DNA of 34,974 nt, taken from Erythrobacteraceae bacterium. GTDB lineage: Bacteria; Pseudomonadota; Alphaproteobacteria; Sphingomonadales; Sphingomonadaceae. Both the position numbers and the translations under genes were made by a program. Positions 8,046-18,200 of the stretch are shown here, in pieces (the stretch's first letter is position 1; each line of letters opens with the position of its first letter). The DNA lies in the NCBI GenBank assembly GCA_002706445.1, contig PALE01000001.1, positions 1 through 34,974 on the forward strand, given 5' to 3'. The notes under the pieces are model-generated. The model was not told the origin of the DNA. It worked only from the letters and a program-made list of their open reading frames with translations, and did no database searches.

Positions 8046-9233
8046 ATGATCGATCCCGCGCCCGAAGGTCCGGCCAAACGGCCCACCGCCTCTGCCCAGA
8101 GGAACAAGCGGCGCATGCAGCTGGCCGAGCAGGAAATCCGGCTGATGTCGGCGCTGGTGCTGCTGATCGGTCTCGGCCTGTTTCTGGCACTGCCGTTTGT
8201 GCTGTCGATCGGATCGGTGGTGTTCCTGCCGCTGGTCGCGGCCCTGATGCTGACGATCCTGCTGTCACCTCTGGCCGACTGGCTGACCAAGTTCGGCATT
8301 CCCAATGTCCTTGCCTCGCTCGGCGCGCTGGCGGCGTTCCTGATGGTCCTGATCCTTGCGCTCGGACTGGTACTGCAACCGGCTGTCTCGCTGTTCGATT
8401 CCCTGCCCGAGATTGCCGAGACGGTGGGCGAGCAGTTCTCCGAATTGCGCGATGAATTCCAGTGGGTCGCGGTGATGAACGACCGGATTGCCGAGGCAAT
8501 GGGCGGCGCCGAAGGGCGCGAGGTCGTGCTCGCCACACCCAGCCTGCTCGAAGAGATCGCCTTTGCAACGCCGAGCGTGTTGATCGAAGTGCTGATCATG
8601 TTCCTGATGGCGTTCTTCATGATCGAGGCGCGCGTGCGCATGCGCCGCAGCCTGCTGTTCGATCGCGCAAGCTTCGGCTCCAGCGTCAAGGCCGCGCGCG
8701 CGATGCGCGAAGTGCAGGACCGCGTTGCCTCCTACATCATCACCGTCGGCTGCATAAACGCAGGCGTCGGCGTGGTGGTTGCAGCGGGGGCCTGGTTGCT
8801 GGGGCTGGAAGCGCCGATCATGTGGGGCGGGCTCGCCATGATCCTCAACTTCATTCCCTATATCGGCCCGCTGGCGATGACCGCGCTGCTTGCGCTGTTC
8901 GGTCTGGGAACGGCGGACACGGTGCTATTGGGGCTGCTTCCGGCGATCGCCTACATCATCCTGCACGCGGTCGAGGCAAATGCGATCACGCCTTCGATCC
9001 TCGGTGCGCGCTTCACCATGAGCCCGGTGATGATCCTGATCGCTTTGTCCTATTTCACATGGATATGGGGCACGGTCGGCGCGCTGCTATCGGTTCCGAT
9101 CCTGCTGACGCTGACTGCGCTGTTCGAACATATCGGCAGACCCAATCTGGTCGGCTTTATCTTCGGCGAGCCATTGTTCCGAAGCGAGATGCTCGACCGT
9201 TCGGGAGTCGACGGTCAAGCTCCACCACCCTGA
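8046..9233 (+). CDS. AI-2E (PerM/UPF0118) family transporter
   Basis: This is a 395-aa polytopic inner-membrane protein of the AI-2 exporter/PerM superfamily. A hydrophilic N-terminus (about 35 residues) is followed by two hairpin helices (38-75 and 88-118), a large loop with SLLEEIAFATPS, and C-terminal helices. The family pattern AMILNFIPYIGPL (near residue 262-276) and the terminal GTVGALLSVPI stretch are clearly present. AAGG lies 9 nt upstream of the ATG. The gene ends 8 bp before the stop of the convergent symporter gene. Members export diverse substrates, some move Na+ or H+, so the substrate is left open. Confidence 0.88.
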   Translation: MIDPAPEGPAKRPTASAQRNKRRMQLAEQEIRLMSALVLLIGLGLFLALPFVLSIGSVVFLPLVAALMLTILLSPLADWLTKFGIPNVLASLGALAAFLMVLILALGLVLQPAVSLFDSLPEIAETVGEQFSELRDEFQWVAVMNDRIAEAMGGAEGREVVLATPSLLEEIAFATPSVLIEVLIMFLMAFFMIEARVRMRRSLLFDRASFGSSVKAARAMREVQDRVASYIITVGCINAGVGVVVAAGAWLLGLEAPIMWGGLAMILNFIPYIGPLAMTALLALFGLGTADTVLLGLLPAIAYIILHAVEANAITPSILGARFTMSPVMILIALSYFTWIWGTVGALLSVPILLTLTALFEHIGRPNLVGFIFGEPLFRSEMLDRSGVDGQAPPP

Positions 9234-9241
9234 ACGCGAAG

Positions 9242-10546
9242 CTAATTCCGGCTGCGATCCACCGCGCTTGCCACTGCAACATTCATCGTCACATTCGCCA
9301 GCGTGCGCATGATATCGGGCAGCATTTCGACCGCGACCAGCAGCACCAGCGGCTCGATCGGAATTCCCATCGCAAGCGCGATCGGCCCGATCGAGACGAC
9401 AAAGCTGATCGAACCGGGCAGGCTGACCGAACCCACGCTGATGATGAGCGCCACGAGAATGCCCGCCACCGCGAGCGCAGGCGTAATCTCCACCCCCGCC
9501 AGCGCCGCGACATAAAGCGCAACCGCCATATTCATCGCAGGGCTGGTCGCGCGGAAAATCGCCACTGCGAGCGGCAGCACGAACTCGCTGGTCGAAGACC
9601 GCAGCCCCAGCCGCGAAGCGCTGTCGAGCATGGCGGGCAGGCTTGCGAGCGAGCTTTGCGTCGATACCGCCACCGCCTGCGCTGGGATCATCGCCTTGGC
9701 AAAGCGCACCGGCCCGATCCCGCCGAGCACCGCAGCAATCGCATAGCCGAGCAGGAGCACGAAGGCCCCGCAGGCCGACACGACGAGGATATAGTGCCCC
9801 AGCGCGGCAAAGGCCCCGCCCCCGCTGCGCAGACCCACGCCGAACGCCAGCGCGGCAACACCGATGGGCGCGAGCCACAAGACCCAGCCGATCACCACCA
9901 GCATCGCATTGGCAAGCGCGTGGAAGAACCGCATCAGCACGTCGCTCTGCGCAGCCGGCACGCGGGTGATCGCCACGGCGAACAGCGCAAAGAAGATCGT
10001 CAGCGGCAGCATCGACGTTTCCGCCGCCGCAGCGATGATGTTGGGCGCGATCAGCGATCCCAGAAAATCGAGAATGTCGGGCACTTCCTGCGCCTCGCCC
10101 CCGCCATTGGCGAGGAAACCGCTCGCGCTTTCGGGGATCGGGAACAGGCCCAGCAGCACCGGCATGAACAGCGCGGTGAACACGCCGCCTGCGATCAGCA
10201 CCGCGAACACCAGCATTAGGAACCGCCGCGCCGCCGCGCCCGCGCTGGCCGCGCGCACCATCTGCGTGAGTCCCAGCACCAGCAACGCCGCGACCAACGG
10301 GATAATCGTCATCTGCAAGGCGCGCAGCCACAGCGTTCCGACCAGCGATGCCGTTTGCAGCAGCCATTCGGGCAGGTTCGCCGCTGCCAGCACCACGCCC
10401 AGCCCCAGACCGATCACCAGCGCCGCAAAAGTCGCCAGCACCGGCAGCCGGATCGTCACCAGTTCAAAGGCGCTTTCGATCTGCGCAAGGCCGCCGGCAT
10501 CATCGCGCGATGGCTGCTGGCCGTTCTCATTAGGGGTTTCGTTCAC
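9242..10546 (-). CDS. Divergent dicarboxylate/amino acid:cation symporter (DAACS/SLC1 family)
   Basis: This is a 434-aa membrane transporter of the GltP/DctA fold. Evidence is the helix series, the serine-rich re-entrant loop STQSSLASLPAML, and the TM8 segment PDIMRTLANVTMN. GTG at 10546 was chosen because AAGGGA (10554-10559) sits 7 nt upstream; an upstream TTG at 10615 would add 23 polar residues. Key positions differ from canonical members: the TM7 NMDGT motif reads MNMAV here, and the final Asp of the TM8 NVTGD motif is Asn (NVTMN), while the substrate-contacting MRT Arg is kept. Those Asp residues bind Na+ in characterised homologues, so coupling or substrate may be different. It is divergent from glmM, with 106 bp between them. 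Confidence 0.85.
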   Translation of the reverse strand: MNETPNENGQQPSRDDAGGLAQIESAFELVTIRLPVLATFAALVIGLGLGVVLAAANLPEWLLQTASLVGTLWLRALQMTIIPLVAALLVLGLTQMVRAASAGAAARRFLMLVFAVLIAGGVFTALFMPVLLGLFPIPESASGFLANGGGEAQEVPDILDFLGSLIAPNIIAAAAETSMLPLTIFFALFAVAITRVPAAQSDVLMRFFHALANAMLVVIGWVLWLAPIGVAALAFGVGLRSGGGAFAALGHYILVVSACGAFVLLLGYAIAAVLGGIGPVRFAKAMIPAQAVAVSTQSSLASLPAMLDSASRLGLRSSTSEFVLPLAVAIFRATSPAMNMAVALYVAALAGVEITPALAVAGILVALIISVGSVSLPGSISFVVSIGPIALAMGIPIEPLVLLVAVEMLPDIMRTLANVTMNVAVASAVDRSRN

Positions 10547-10622
10547 AAATGGGTCCCTTGTCGCGGCATCAAGCCCTTCCCTTCCGGCGATAACCCCGCC
10601 AGAAGCCTGTGACAAATAATCG

Positions 10623-10628
10623 TATAAT
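10623..10628 (+). promoter_or_regulatory. Candidate -10 element for glmM
   Basis: A consensus TATAAT lies 24 bp before the glmM ATG. The -35 position (about 10600) has no good TTGACA match, so the promoter is either activator-assisted or uses a degenerate -35. AGGGG about 10 nt before the ATG is the likely ribosome binding site. Confidence 0.45.
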
Positions 10629-10652
10629 CAGCCACGCGCAGGGGTTTGACAC

Positions 10653-11990
10653 ATGGCACGCAAGTTCTTCGGCACCGACGGGATCAGGGGCCGCACCAAT
10701 GCCGGAGTGATGACGGCGGCGACCGCGATGCGCGTGGGCCAGGCCGCGGGCAATTACTTCGTGCGCGGCAAGCACCGCCATCGTGTCGTGATCGGCAAGG
10801 ACACGCGGCTGTCGGGCTATATGATGGAAAGCGCGCTGGTCGCAGGCTTCACCAGCGTGGGCATGGATGTGATCATGACCGGCCCGCTCCCCACCCCCGC
10901 AATCGCGCTGCTCACCCGCGAAATGCGCGCCGACCTGGGCGTGATGATCTCGGCCAGCCACAACCCCTATGCCGACAACGGGATCAAGCTGTTCGGCCCC
11001 GACGGCTTCAAATTGTCGGACGAAGCCGAAGCAGAGATCGAAGCGCTGCTGGAGGTCGAGCCCGAACTCGCCGCCGCCGAAATGATCGGCCGCGCGCGCC
11101 GGATCGAGGATGCGCGCGGGCGTTATATCCACGCTTTGAAGGGCGCGGTGGGTAGCGATATCCGCTTCGACGATCTCAAGGTGGTGGTCGATTGCGCGCA
11201 TGGCGCCGCTTATCAGGTCGCCCCTAGCGCGATCTGGGAACTGGGCGCGGATGTGGTCGCGCTGGGCGTCGAACCCAATGGCACCAATATCAATGACGGG
11301 GTCGGCTCGACCGCAATCGAGGCGCTGCAAGCCAAGGTGGTCGAGGAAGGCGCGGATATCGGCGTTGCGCTCGATGGCGATGCCGACCGGCTGATCGTGG
11401 TCGATGAAAAGGGCCGCGCGGTCGATGGCGACCAGATCATGGCGCTGATCGCCACGCGCATGCATGAAAAGGGCGCGCTCACCGGCGGCGGCGTGGTGGC
11501 TACGGTGATGAGCAACCTCGGGCTCGAACGCTATCTCGGCGGGCTTGGCCTCACGCTCGAACGCACCAAGGTCGGTGACCGCTATGTGCTCGAACGGATG
11601 AAGCAGGGCGGGTTCAACGTTGGCGGAGAGCAGTCGGGTCACATGATCCTGCTCGACCACGCGACCACGGGCGACGGCACGGTCGCCGCACTGCGCGTGC
11701 TGGCGAGCCTCGTGCGCTCTGGCAAACCCGCAAGCGAGATCCTGCACAATTTCGATCCCGTCCCGCAGCTTTTGAAGAACGTGCGCTACGAAGGCACTTC
11801 GCCGCTCGACAATGAGTCGGTCAAATCGGTAATCGACGATGCGGAAGGCGAATTGACTGGCAAGGGACGCCTCGTCATCCGCGCTTCGGGCACTGAACCG
11901 CTGATCCGCGTCATGGCCGAAGGTGACGATGCCAGCCAGGTTGAAAGCGTGGTTGACCGTGTGTGCGACGCCGTGCGCGGCGCGGCCTAG
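10653..11990 (+). CDS. glmM: Phosphoglucosamine mutase GlmM
   Basis: GlmM converts glucosamine-6-phosphate to glucosamine-1-phosphate on the route to UDP-GlcNAc for peptidoglycan and lipopolysaccharide. The 445-aa length is standard. The N-terminal FFGTDGIRG, the phosphoserine loop ISASHNP with active Ser about 102, the Mg2+ loop DGDADR (Asp 241, 243, 245), the sugar-binding GGEQSGH, and the phosphate-binding RASGTEP loop near 412-418 are all intact. The DUF1272 gene starts 11 nt after its stop, with a Shine-Dalgarno overlapping the stop codon. Confidence 0.97.
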   Translation: MARKFFGTDGIRGRTNAGVMTAATAMRVGQAAGNYFVRGKHRHRVVIGKDTRLSGYMMESALVAGFTSVGMDVIMTGPLPTPAIALLTREMRADLGVMISASHNPYADNGIKLFGPDGFKLSDEAEAEIEALLEVEPELAAAEMIGRARRIEDARGRYIHALKGAVGSDIRFDDLKVVVDCAHGAAYQVAPSAIWELGADVVALGVEPNGTNINDGVGSTAIEALQAKVVEEGADIGVALDGDADRLIVVDEKGRAVDGDQIMALIATRMHEKGALTGGGVVATVMSNLGLERYLGGLGLTLERTKVGDRYVLERMKQGGFNVGGEQSGHMILLDHATTGDGTVAALRVLASLVRSGKPASEILHNFDPVPQLLKNVRYEGTSPLDNESVKSVIDDAEGELTGKGRLVIRASGTEPLIRVMAEGDDASQVESVVDRVCDAVRGAA

Positions 11991-12001
11991 GAGAACAGCC
12001 A

Positions 12002-12229
12002 ATGCTCGAAATGCGTCCCGACTGCGAGAAATGCGGCACCGACCTCCCCGCCGAGGCACCGGGCGCTTTCATCTGCTCGTTCGAGTGCACCTATTGCGCC
12101 GAATGCGCCGAGGCGCTCGATGACGTTTGCCCCAATTGCGGCGGCGAATTGATGGACCGGCCAACCCGCGCGTCGAAGCTGCACGAGAAGTATCCGCCGA
12201 GCGCGGAGCGTAGGTTCAAGGGCTCATAG
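12002..12229 (+). CDS. DUF1272 zinc-ribbon-like small protein
   Basis: This 75-aa protein has the DUF1272 pattern: an N-terminal CEKCG (Cys 8 and 11), a central cysteine cluster CSFECTYCAEC, and a CPNCGGEL knuckle. The cysteines probably bind zinc, possibly in two sites. GGAG at 11990-11993 spans the end of glmM and places the ATG at 12002, so it is co-transcribed and probably coupled with glmM. The function of the family is unknown. The stop at 12229 is followed by about 50 bp before the next ORF. Confidence 0.88.
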   Translation: MLEMRPDCEKCGTDLPAEAPGAFICSFECTYCAECAEALDDVCPNCGGELMDRPTRASKLHEKYPPSAERRFKGS

Positions 12230-12279
12230 GGGAAGCACAGGCCCGCTTTGACGAGGCTTCGGAAAAAGCGGACCTTCGG

Positions 12280-12723
12280 ATGCACCCAAATACGGACATT
12301 GACAGCTTAGTCCGCCGACGAAACAACGCATTATCCGGCAGAATACTTCGGGGGCACTCCGTGATTAGAGTTCTTTTCGCGATCTTCGTCTTTATTGTCG
12401 GAGCATTTTGGGTGTGGAACGTCGTGCGGGAGGATGAGTATGCCTCGACAACGCTCTATGTGAGCGAGCGAAGCCTGAACAATGTGATAGAGTGCTTATC
12501 GAACAAAAGTAGGCAGATCAGGAGCGACCTCCAGCCAATCAATAAATGCCGATTGGGAAGCTCCGGTCGTACGCCCTGCCAATCTGGGATGACTTCTCTG
12601 TCAGCCGATGGGCAGATGCGCCTCTCGGTGCAGCCTACAAATGGCAGCGTCGAGATCAGGATCCAGCATAATCAGCCCCTCTCTTCGTCAGCCATCGAGA
12701 CTTTGGTGCGTTGCGCACGATAG
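12280..12723 (+). CDS. Hypothetical single-pass membrane protein
   Basis: I do not recognise this 147-aa protein. It has a basic N-terminus (residues 1-28), one clear transmembrane helix (about 29-48, VIRVLFAIFVFIVGAFWVW), and a soluble remainder with four Cys (in the IECLSNK, NKCRLG, TPCQSG and VRCAR contexts). It is likely a small inner-membrane protein with a periplasmic domain and possible disulfides. Base composition is visibly more AT-rich than glmM and thiD on either side. The ATG at 12280 has no strong ribosome site; a GTG at 12361 would start right at the helix. It may be a recent, lineage-specific gene. Confidence 0.5.
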   Translation: MHPNTDIDSLVRRRNNALSGRILRGHSVIRVLFAIFVFIVGAFWVWNVVREDEYASTTLYVSERSLNNVIECLSNKSRQIRSDLQPINKCRLGSSGRTPCQSGMTSLSADGQMRLSVQPTNGSVEIRIQHNQPLSSSAIETLVRCAR

Positions 12724-12844
12724 GTCCGCTTTCCACCCATTCTTGCCATAGGCCCCATGCGTTCGCATCGCCAAAACCCGCCATTTCCTGCCACCCTTGC
12801 AAAAACCGTCCCCGTCGGCGCGCAGACTTGCTAGGGCCTCGGGC

Positions 12845-13675
12845 ATGACCACCATAGCCCCTCCCCGCAAACCACCCCGCGTCCTCTCCATCGCCGGTTC
12901 GGACAGCTCCGGCGGCGCAGGCATTCAGGCGGATATCAAGACCATCGCCATGCTCGGCGGCTATGCGATGACCGCGATCACCAGCGTGACCGCGCAGAAC
13001 ACGCTGGGCGTGCAGGCCATTGCGCCGATGTCGGGCGAAGTGGTCGCGCAGCAAATCCGTTCCTGCATCGACGATATCGGGGTGGATGCGATCAAGATCG
13101 GCATGCTCCACGATGCCGCGATCATCGAACACACTGCAAAGGCGCTGGTCGGGGTCAACGTCCCCGTGGTGCTCGATCCGGTGATGATCGCGACGAGCGG
13201 CGCGGCGCTGATCGACCCGGAGGCCATCGCGGTGATGCGCGAAGTGCTGTTCCCCAAGGCGACGCTGATCACTCCCAATCTGCCCGAACTCGGGCATTTG
13301 CTGGAGCGCAACCTCACCGACAGCTCACAAATGGCCGATGCGGCGGAGGAACTGGCGAATATGACCGGCGCTTCGGTGCTCGCCAAGGGCGGGCATACCG
13401 AGGATGCGCGGGTGATCGACGTGCTCTATCTGAAGGATCAGGCGATCGGCCCGCGCGCGGTGCAGTTCGACCACGCAAGGATCGACACGCCGCACACCCA
13501 CGGCACCGGCTGCACGCTGTCGTCAGCTATCGCCACGCTGCTCGCGCACGGACAGACGCTCGAACACAGCGTCCGCCTTGCGCGCAATTTCGTGCGCCGC
13601 GCTATCGAGGAAGCCCCCGGCTTTGGCGGCGGCAACGGGCCGCTGGGGCACCATGCGGTGAGAAGTCTTTCTTAG
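12845..13675 (+). CDS. thiD: Hydroxymethylpyrimidine/phosphomethylpyrimidine kinase ThiD
   Basis: ThiD phosphorylates HMP and then HMP-P to give HMP-PP for thiamine synthesis. The 276-aa protein shows the ribokinase-fold signatures GSDSSGGAGIQADIKT (substrate site, residues 18-33), KIGMLHD, VLDPVMIATSGAALI, NLPELGHLL, AKGGH and the anion-hole/catalytic HTHGTGCTLSSAIA near the C-terminus. The ATG at 12845 was chosen over an upstream in-frame start at 12797, whose extra 16 residues are atypical. Other thi genes are not adjacent. It converges with the LOG gene, with a large palindrome between them. Confidence 0.95.
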   Translation: MTTIAPPRKPPRVLSIAGSDSSGGAGIQADIKTIAMLGGYAMTAITSVTAQNTLGVQAIAPMSGEVVAQQIRSCIDDIGVDAIKIGMLHDAAIIEHTAKALVGVNVPVVLDPVMIATSGAALIDPEAIAVMREVLFPKATLITPNLPELGHLLERNLTDSSQMADAAEELANMTGASVLAKGGHTEDARVIDVLYLKDQAIGPRAVQFDHARIDTPHTHGTGCTLSSAIATLLAHGQTLEHSVRLARNFVRRAIEEAPGFGGGNGPLGHHAVRSLS

Positions 13676-13685
13676 GGTTGGCCGC

Positions 13686-13763
13686 GCCACCCGCGCCCTC
13701 CACCCTTCCACCCGGATAATATCCCGGTAGGCTCCGCGTGGAAGGGTGGAGGGCGCGAGTGGC
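13686..13763. terminator. Long palindrome between convergent genes (bidirectional terminator or REP-like element)
   Basis: Perfect 20-bp arms (13692-13711 and 13738-13757) are extended outward by gccac/gtggc with a one-base offset, around a 26-bp centre that has its own partial symmetry (CCGGATAATATCCCGG). It sits between the stops of thiD and the LOG gene and could end transcripts from both sides. No long T-run is present, so a mobile or REP-type origin is also possible. Confidence 0.6.
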
Positions 13764-13795
13764 TCGGCTTCTGGCGTGAGCCAGAATTCACCAAA

Positions 13796-14668
13796 TCACA
13801 CTTCCAGCTCGTAGAACTCGGCGATGTGTTCCCATGCCTCGTCGGCGCTTTCGCACCAGCGGAACAGGTCGAGGTCGCTCTTGTTGATCGTGCCTTCCTC
13901 GGCAATCGCTTCAAAATCGACCACGCGGGTCCAGAAGTCCTTGCCGAACAGCAGGATCGGAATGGGCTTCATCTTGCCGGTCTGGATCAGCGTCAGCAGT
14001 TCGAAGAATTCGTCAAACGTGCCGAAGCCGCCCGGGAACACCGCCACCGCGCGCGCGCGCAGCAGGAAGTGCATCTTGCGCAGCGCGAAATAGTGAAAAT
14101 TGAGCGACAGATAGGGCGTCACATAGCTGTTGGGCGCCTGTTCGTGCGGCAGGACGATGTTGAGCCCGATGCTCTCGCTGCCTGCATCCGACGCGCCGCG
14201 ATTGCCCGCCTCCATGATCGAGGGGCCGCCGCCGGTGGTGACGACAAACTGGCGCTTGCCGTCTTCGATGATCGCCTTTTCGGACACGAGCCGCGCCAGC
14301 TTGTAGGCCTCGTGGTAATATTTCGCCTTGTCGGCCAGCCGCTCCGCGACCTTTTGTTCGTATTCGGTGCCGTTCTTGGCCGCGTCGATCTTGGCCTGCG
14401 CGGCTTCGGGCGAGGGAATCCGCGCCGAACCGTACATCACCATGGTCGATCCCACGCGCGCTTCGTCGAGCAGCATTTCGGGCTTCAAGAGTTCCAGTTG
14501 GAACCGCACCGGACGCAATTCGTCGCGCAGCAGGAAATCGTGGTCGCGGAACGCGAGCTTGTATGCGGGATGCTGCGTCTGCGGGGTGATTTCGGGCGAT
14601 TCGTCGGCGAACCGGCTTTCCTCGCCCGCGCGGTAGAACTTGCGGTCAGTCAAATCTTTATCAGTCAT
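13796..14668 (-). CDS. LOG family protein (TIGR00730-type Rossmann fold hydrolase)
   Basis: LOG proteins are nucleoside 5'-monophosphate phosphoribohydrolases; bacterial members act on AMP or cytokinin-type nucleotides. The 290-aa product has the two diagnostic motifs: TTGGGPSIMEAGNRGA (GGG near residue 142) and the active-site FPGGFGTFDEFFELLT (PGGxGTxxE, near residues 217-225). It is longer at the N-terminus (about 85 residues) than the shortest LOG proteins, which is common in the larger subgroup. The ATG at 14668 was preferred; the in-frame upstream stretch to 14767 is not conserved-looking. Cellular role here is unknown. Confidence 0.88.
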   Translation of the reverse strand: MTDKDLTDRKFYRAGEESRFADESPEITPQTQHPAYKLAFRDHDFLLRDELRPVRFQLELLKPEMLLDEARVGSTMVMYGSARIPSPEAAQAKIDAAKNGTEYEQKVAERLADKAKYYHEAYKLARLVSEKAIIEDGKRQFVVTTGGGPSIMEAGNRGASDAGSESIGLNIVLPHEQAPNSYVTPYLSLNFHYFALRKMHFLLRARAVAVFPGGFGTFDEFFELLTLIQTGKMKPIPILLFGKDFWTRVVDFEAIAEEGTINKSDLDLFRWCESADEAWEHIAEFYELEV

Positions 14669-15281
14669 GGAACCGCAAGTAGGCGCGCCGCGTGACAGCG
14701 GCAAGTCCCGAGAGAGCCGTGACTGGAGAGGAGGATTGCCGGAGGGGAGAATGTCCTTTGACAACAAAGATGGACTCAGAACGCCAGAACAAATCGTGAT
14801 TTGTCAAAACCGAGTGACAAGGGTTTGGACCGATCCCTGCAATTTTGGACAAGGGGCAGGGCCGATCGTGAAAAATCAATCGCTTGCCTTGCGACAAGTT
14901 TAGCGAGGGGCTTTCGGCTTTTGGCTTTCGAGCCCATCTACCCAACGGCATTTGTGCTGGCATTCAATTTGAATCTGATCGGCGACGACCGACCCTGGGA
15001 ACGATTATAGTCGCCAGACCAGTCTCTCGCCAAAAGCGGTCATTCAAGAGCAACCGGGCTTTGTCGCCAATGCGCCCCAATTTCGGTCGTCCAAGTCTCA
15101 CCGATCAGCGCCTGAAAGCCGAAGGCGGATTAACGGGCTCAATCTAGCCACCATAACACACGCTCGCGACTGGCCGGAATGAGAACGAAATTGCCGCCAG
15201 CGAGTGTTGAGCTCGTTTGGAATTATTCGCCTCCCTTCGTCGATGCAGCCCATCCTGGATCGCTCGAACCGTATCGGCCTA
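14669..15281. other. Non-coding stretch between LOG gene and autotransporter
   Basis: No convincing gene is seen in this 613-bp stretch; the short open frames lack ribosome sites and recognisable sequence. It contains an 8-bp inverted pair, TTTGACAA (14757-14764) and TTGTCAAA (14801-14808), close to the start of the LOG gene, which could be regulatory. I see no clear terminator for the autotransporter transcript that ends at 15282. Confidence 0.5.
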
Positions 15282-18200
15282 CTAGAAATTCCAACCGACC
15301 GACACGCTGCCCGCGACCTCGTTACCTTGAGCGCCGATCAGTGCGCGCGTTTCTGCCGAGAGTGTCCAGTTGCCGCCGAGATCGAGCGCTCCCGAGGCGG
15401 TGAGGAGTACCGCGTCCCCTTCCAGTCGAGGCGACAGGACGGTGGTCGCCACACCGGGAGCTCCCGCGAGCGTAAGCGACACGCCTGCCACATCGTCCGC
15501 TCCTCCGATATACTGGGCCGATAAATCGATCGATCCAGGAGCGCCCTGCCACCCGACGAATAGGCCGCCACCGAAGCGCGTAAGGTCGAAGTCTGCTTCG
15601 CCACCCGACAGGTTTAGCGAATTGGCACCAGCTTCCGATACACCTTCAAAATCGGACGAAGAGTGGAGCAGCGAGACGACCGGTCCGAAGGCCCAGCCCT
15701 CGTCGCTGCCGAAGCCGTATCGTGCCTCGGCGCCGAGCGAAAATGCCGAATAGTCGGTATTTGCCCGTGCCGTGCGGGCAATATCGACAATTTGGATGCC
15801 GCGCATCACGTCGATGTCGCTTGAGGTGTAATCGGCCGCTGCCGCAATCGTCAGGCCCGTACGGCCGCTGCCGTAGCGGGCATAGGCACCCAGGCTCCAG
15901 CCGTCGCGGTCCGCCTCGCTGAAGCTGCGTTCGATCGACAGTTCGCCGGTGTTCCAGCGCACTGAAGCACCCGCTGCCCAAGCATTGCTCGTGCCGCGAT
16001 AATCGATGCCCAGCTCTCCGCCGAGACCGTCGCGATCCGCGTCGGCTGCATTGCCGTCACCATCGAGGGTTCCGGTGCGTCCGGCAACGCCGCCCCAGAT
16101 GCCCCAGCCTTCGCCCATTGCCTGACCCGACCGGGCTAGCAGGCGGCGGGTGTGGGCAATGCCGCTTTCTGCCTGATCGGCGAGCAGCGTGGCGTAAATC
16201 TCGCCCGAAGCCGTGTCGAAGGCCACCGGCGCCTGCGCGTTGGTAGCGAAGAGCAACTCCATATAGACCCGGTCGCCGTCGGCAGTGCTGCGATCGAGAT
16301 TGTCCAGCCGCACCGCCGAGCTGTTCTGGTTGAACGTCGTTGCCGCCGTAGGAAACAGCCCTGTCCCCGATGTCGGCGGGGTCGGGGTGGGCGTCGGGGT
16401 CGGTGTTGGTGTTGACGTCATCGGGGTCAGCGTCAGCCCGACATCGTTGCCGTCGCCGCTGGTGTAGCTGACAGTCGGGGTCAGGAAGGCAAGATCGTTG
16501 GTGATCGTGCCGAACGCCCCGTCGATTGCGTCGCTGCCGTCGTTGTCGATGATCAGGAAGTTGAACGGATCGCTGCCCGCGAACGTCCCGCTTTCGGTGA
16601 CGTCAAGCGTTGCTCCGCCAAGCGACACCGTTCCGATCACGCGGACAAGATCGGTATTGCCCTCATCGTCGACCTCGAGCGCAAAGGTACTGGCGCTGTC
16701 GAGCGACAGGTTGCCAGTCGTCAGCGTCCCGATCGAGGTGCCGGGGGCAAGGATGCCGCCGGTGAAGGTCAGGTCGCCCACCGTGCCGTTCCCGCCGAGG
16801 GTGGCGCCGGAGAGGATCGTCGCGTCGGCGCCTGGCACGTTGGCATTCACCAGCAACGTCCCTTCCTCGACCGTTGCCAAGGGCAGCAGGAAGCTCTCCG
16901 GTACATCGTCGCCCGAGATGATCCAGGTGCCGGCCCCGCGCTTGCGCAGGTCCTCGAAGTTGAAGGCGCGTGCGGTGTTGCCGGTCAGCAGGTCGATCGT
17001 CCCGGTCGTGCCTGCCGCGCCGTCGAGCACGAAGGTATCGGTCCCGTCGCCGCCATCGATCTGGCCGATCACCGAATAGGTTGGCAGCAGGATGATCGTG
17101 TCGTCGCCGGTATCGAGGTTGACCGCGATGTCGGACCCGCCGGGACGAGCAATCTCGCCAGCGATGGTGAGCGTGGTGTCGATAACCTGCGCACCGCCGG
17201 AGGCGTTGCCTTCGCCGATCGCTTCGTCATCGCGGGAGAAGACGCGCGCGCCTTCGGCGATAAAGATGTTGGCGGTGGCAGTGCCGGTCCCCGATCCGCC
17301 GTAATCGCCACCATTGGCGAGGTAGATGCCGTAGCCATCATTGCCCGTCGCGTTGATCTCGGCTCCGTCGTCGAGCGTGATCGACACCGTGGCCTGGTCA
17401 CCCAGCGCGGCGTAGATGCCGCTGGAACCGGCGCCGGATGCGGTGATCGTCCCGCCGACATCGATGGTGCCGTCGCCCGCTGCCGATCCGTTGTAGCCCG
17501 CAGGGTAAGACAGGTAGATGCCGTCTGCGCCCGCCCCGGTCGTGGTGATGGTGCCATCCATCGTCACGCTGCCCGCGTTCCCGGCAGTGCCGCCGGTGTA
17601 GACCAGCAGGATGCCGTGCGCGCCGTCTCCGCTGGTCGCGATAGACCCGCTTTCGCGCACGAGGATATCGAAATCCTCGCCCTCGCGCCCCGCGATGCCA
17701 TAGGCGTCCGGATCGGCGATGGTGATCGAACCGGCATGGTCAACCGCACCGACACTGGAAATGGCGATGCCGTCGCGTCCGTTTTGCAGCGTGCCGGGGC
17801 GCGGCTCGATCCGGCTGCCCGCTTCGGTCCGCACGACCGCGCCGCTTCCGAGCACGATGCCGCCGCCGGTCGGAGTGATGACCGCATCGGCTTCCACCAG
17901 CACCGTCGCATCGAGGATGTCGAAACTACCGTAGCCATTGGGCGGCGTGTTTTCGTCGAAAACGCCCGAGCATACCGCGTCGACACCGTTTGCCGCATCC
18001 GGAGTGCATCCCCCGGTCGGAGTCGGGGTGGGGGTCGGAGTGTTGTTCACCATCAGCGTGAGGACGACATCGTTGCCGTCGCCGCCGGTGTAGCTGACCG
18101 TCGGCGTCAGGAAGGCATAGTCGTTCAGGATCGTGTCGAAGGTGCCTTCCACCGCATCGGCCAGGTCGTTGTCGATGATGGTGTAGGTGAAGGGATCGGT

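Noticed and set aside
8462-10219. A 585-codon plus-strand frame spanning the AI-2E and symporter genes
   Set aside because: It overlaps one real gene out of frame and the other in antisense; low-complexity Arg/His content.
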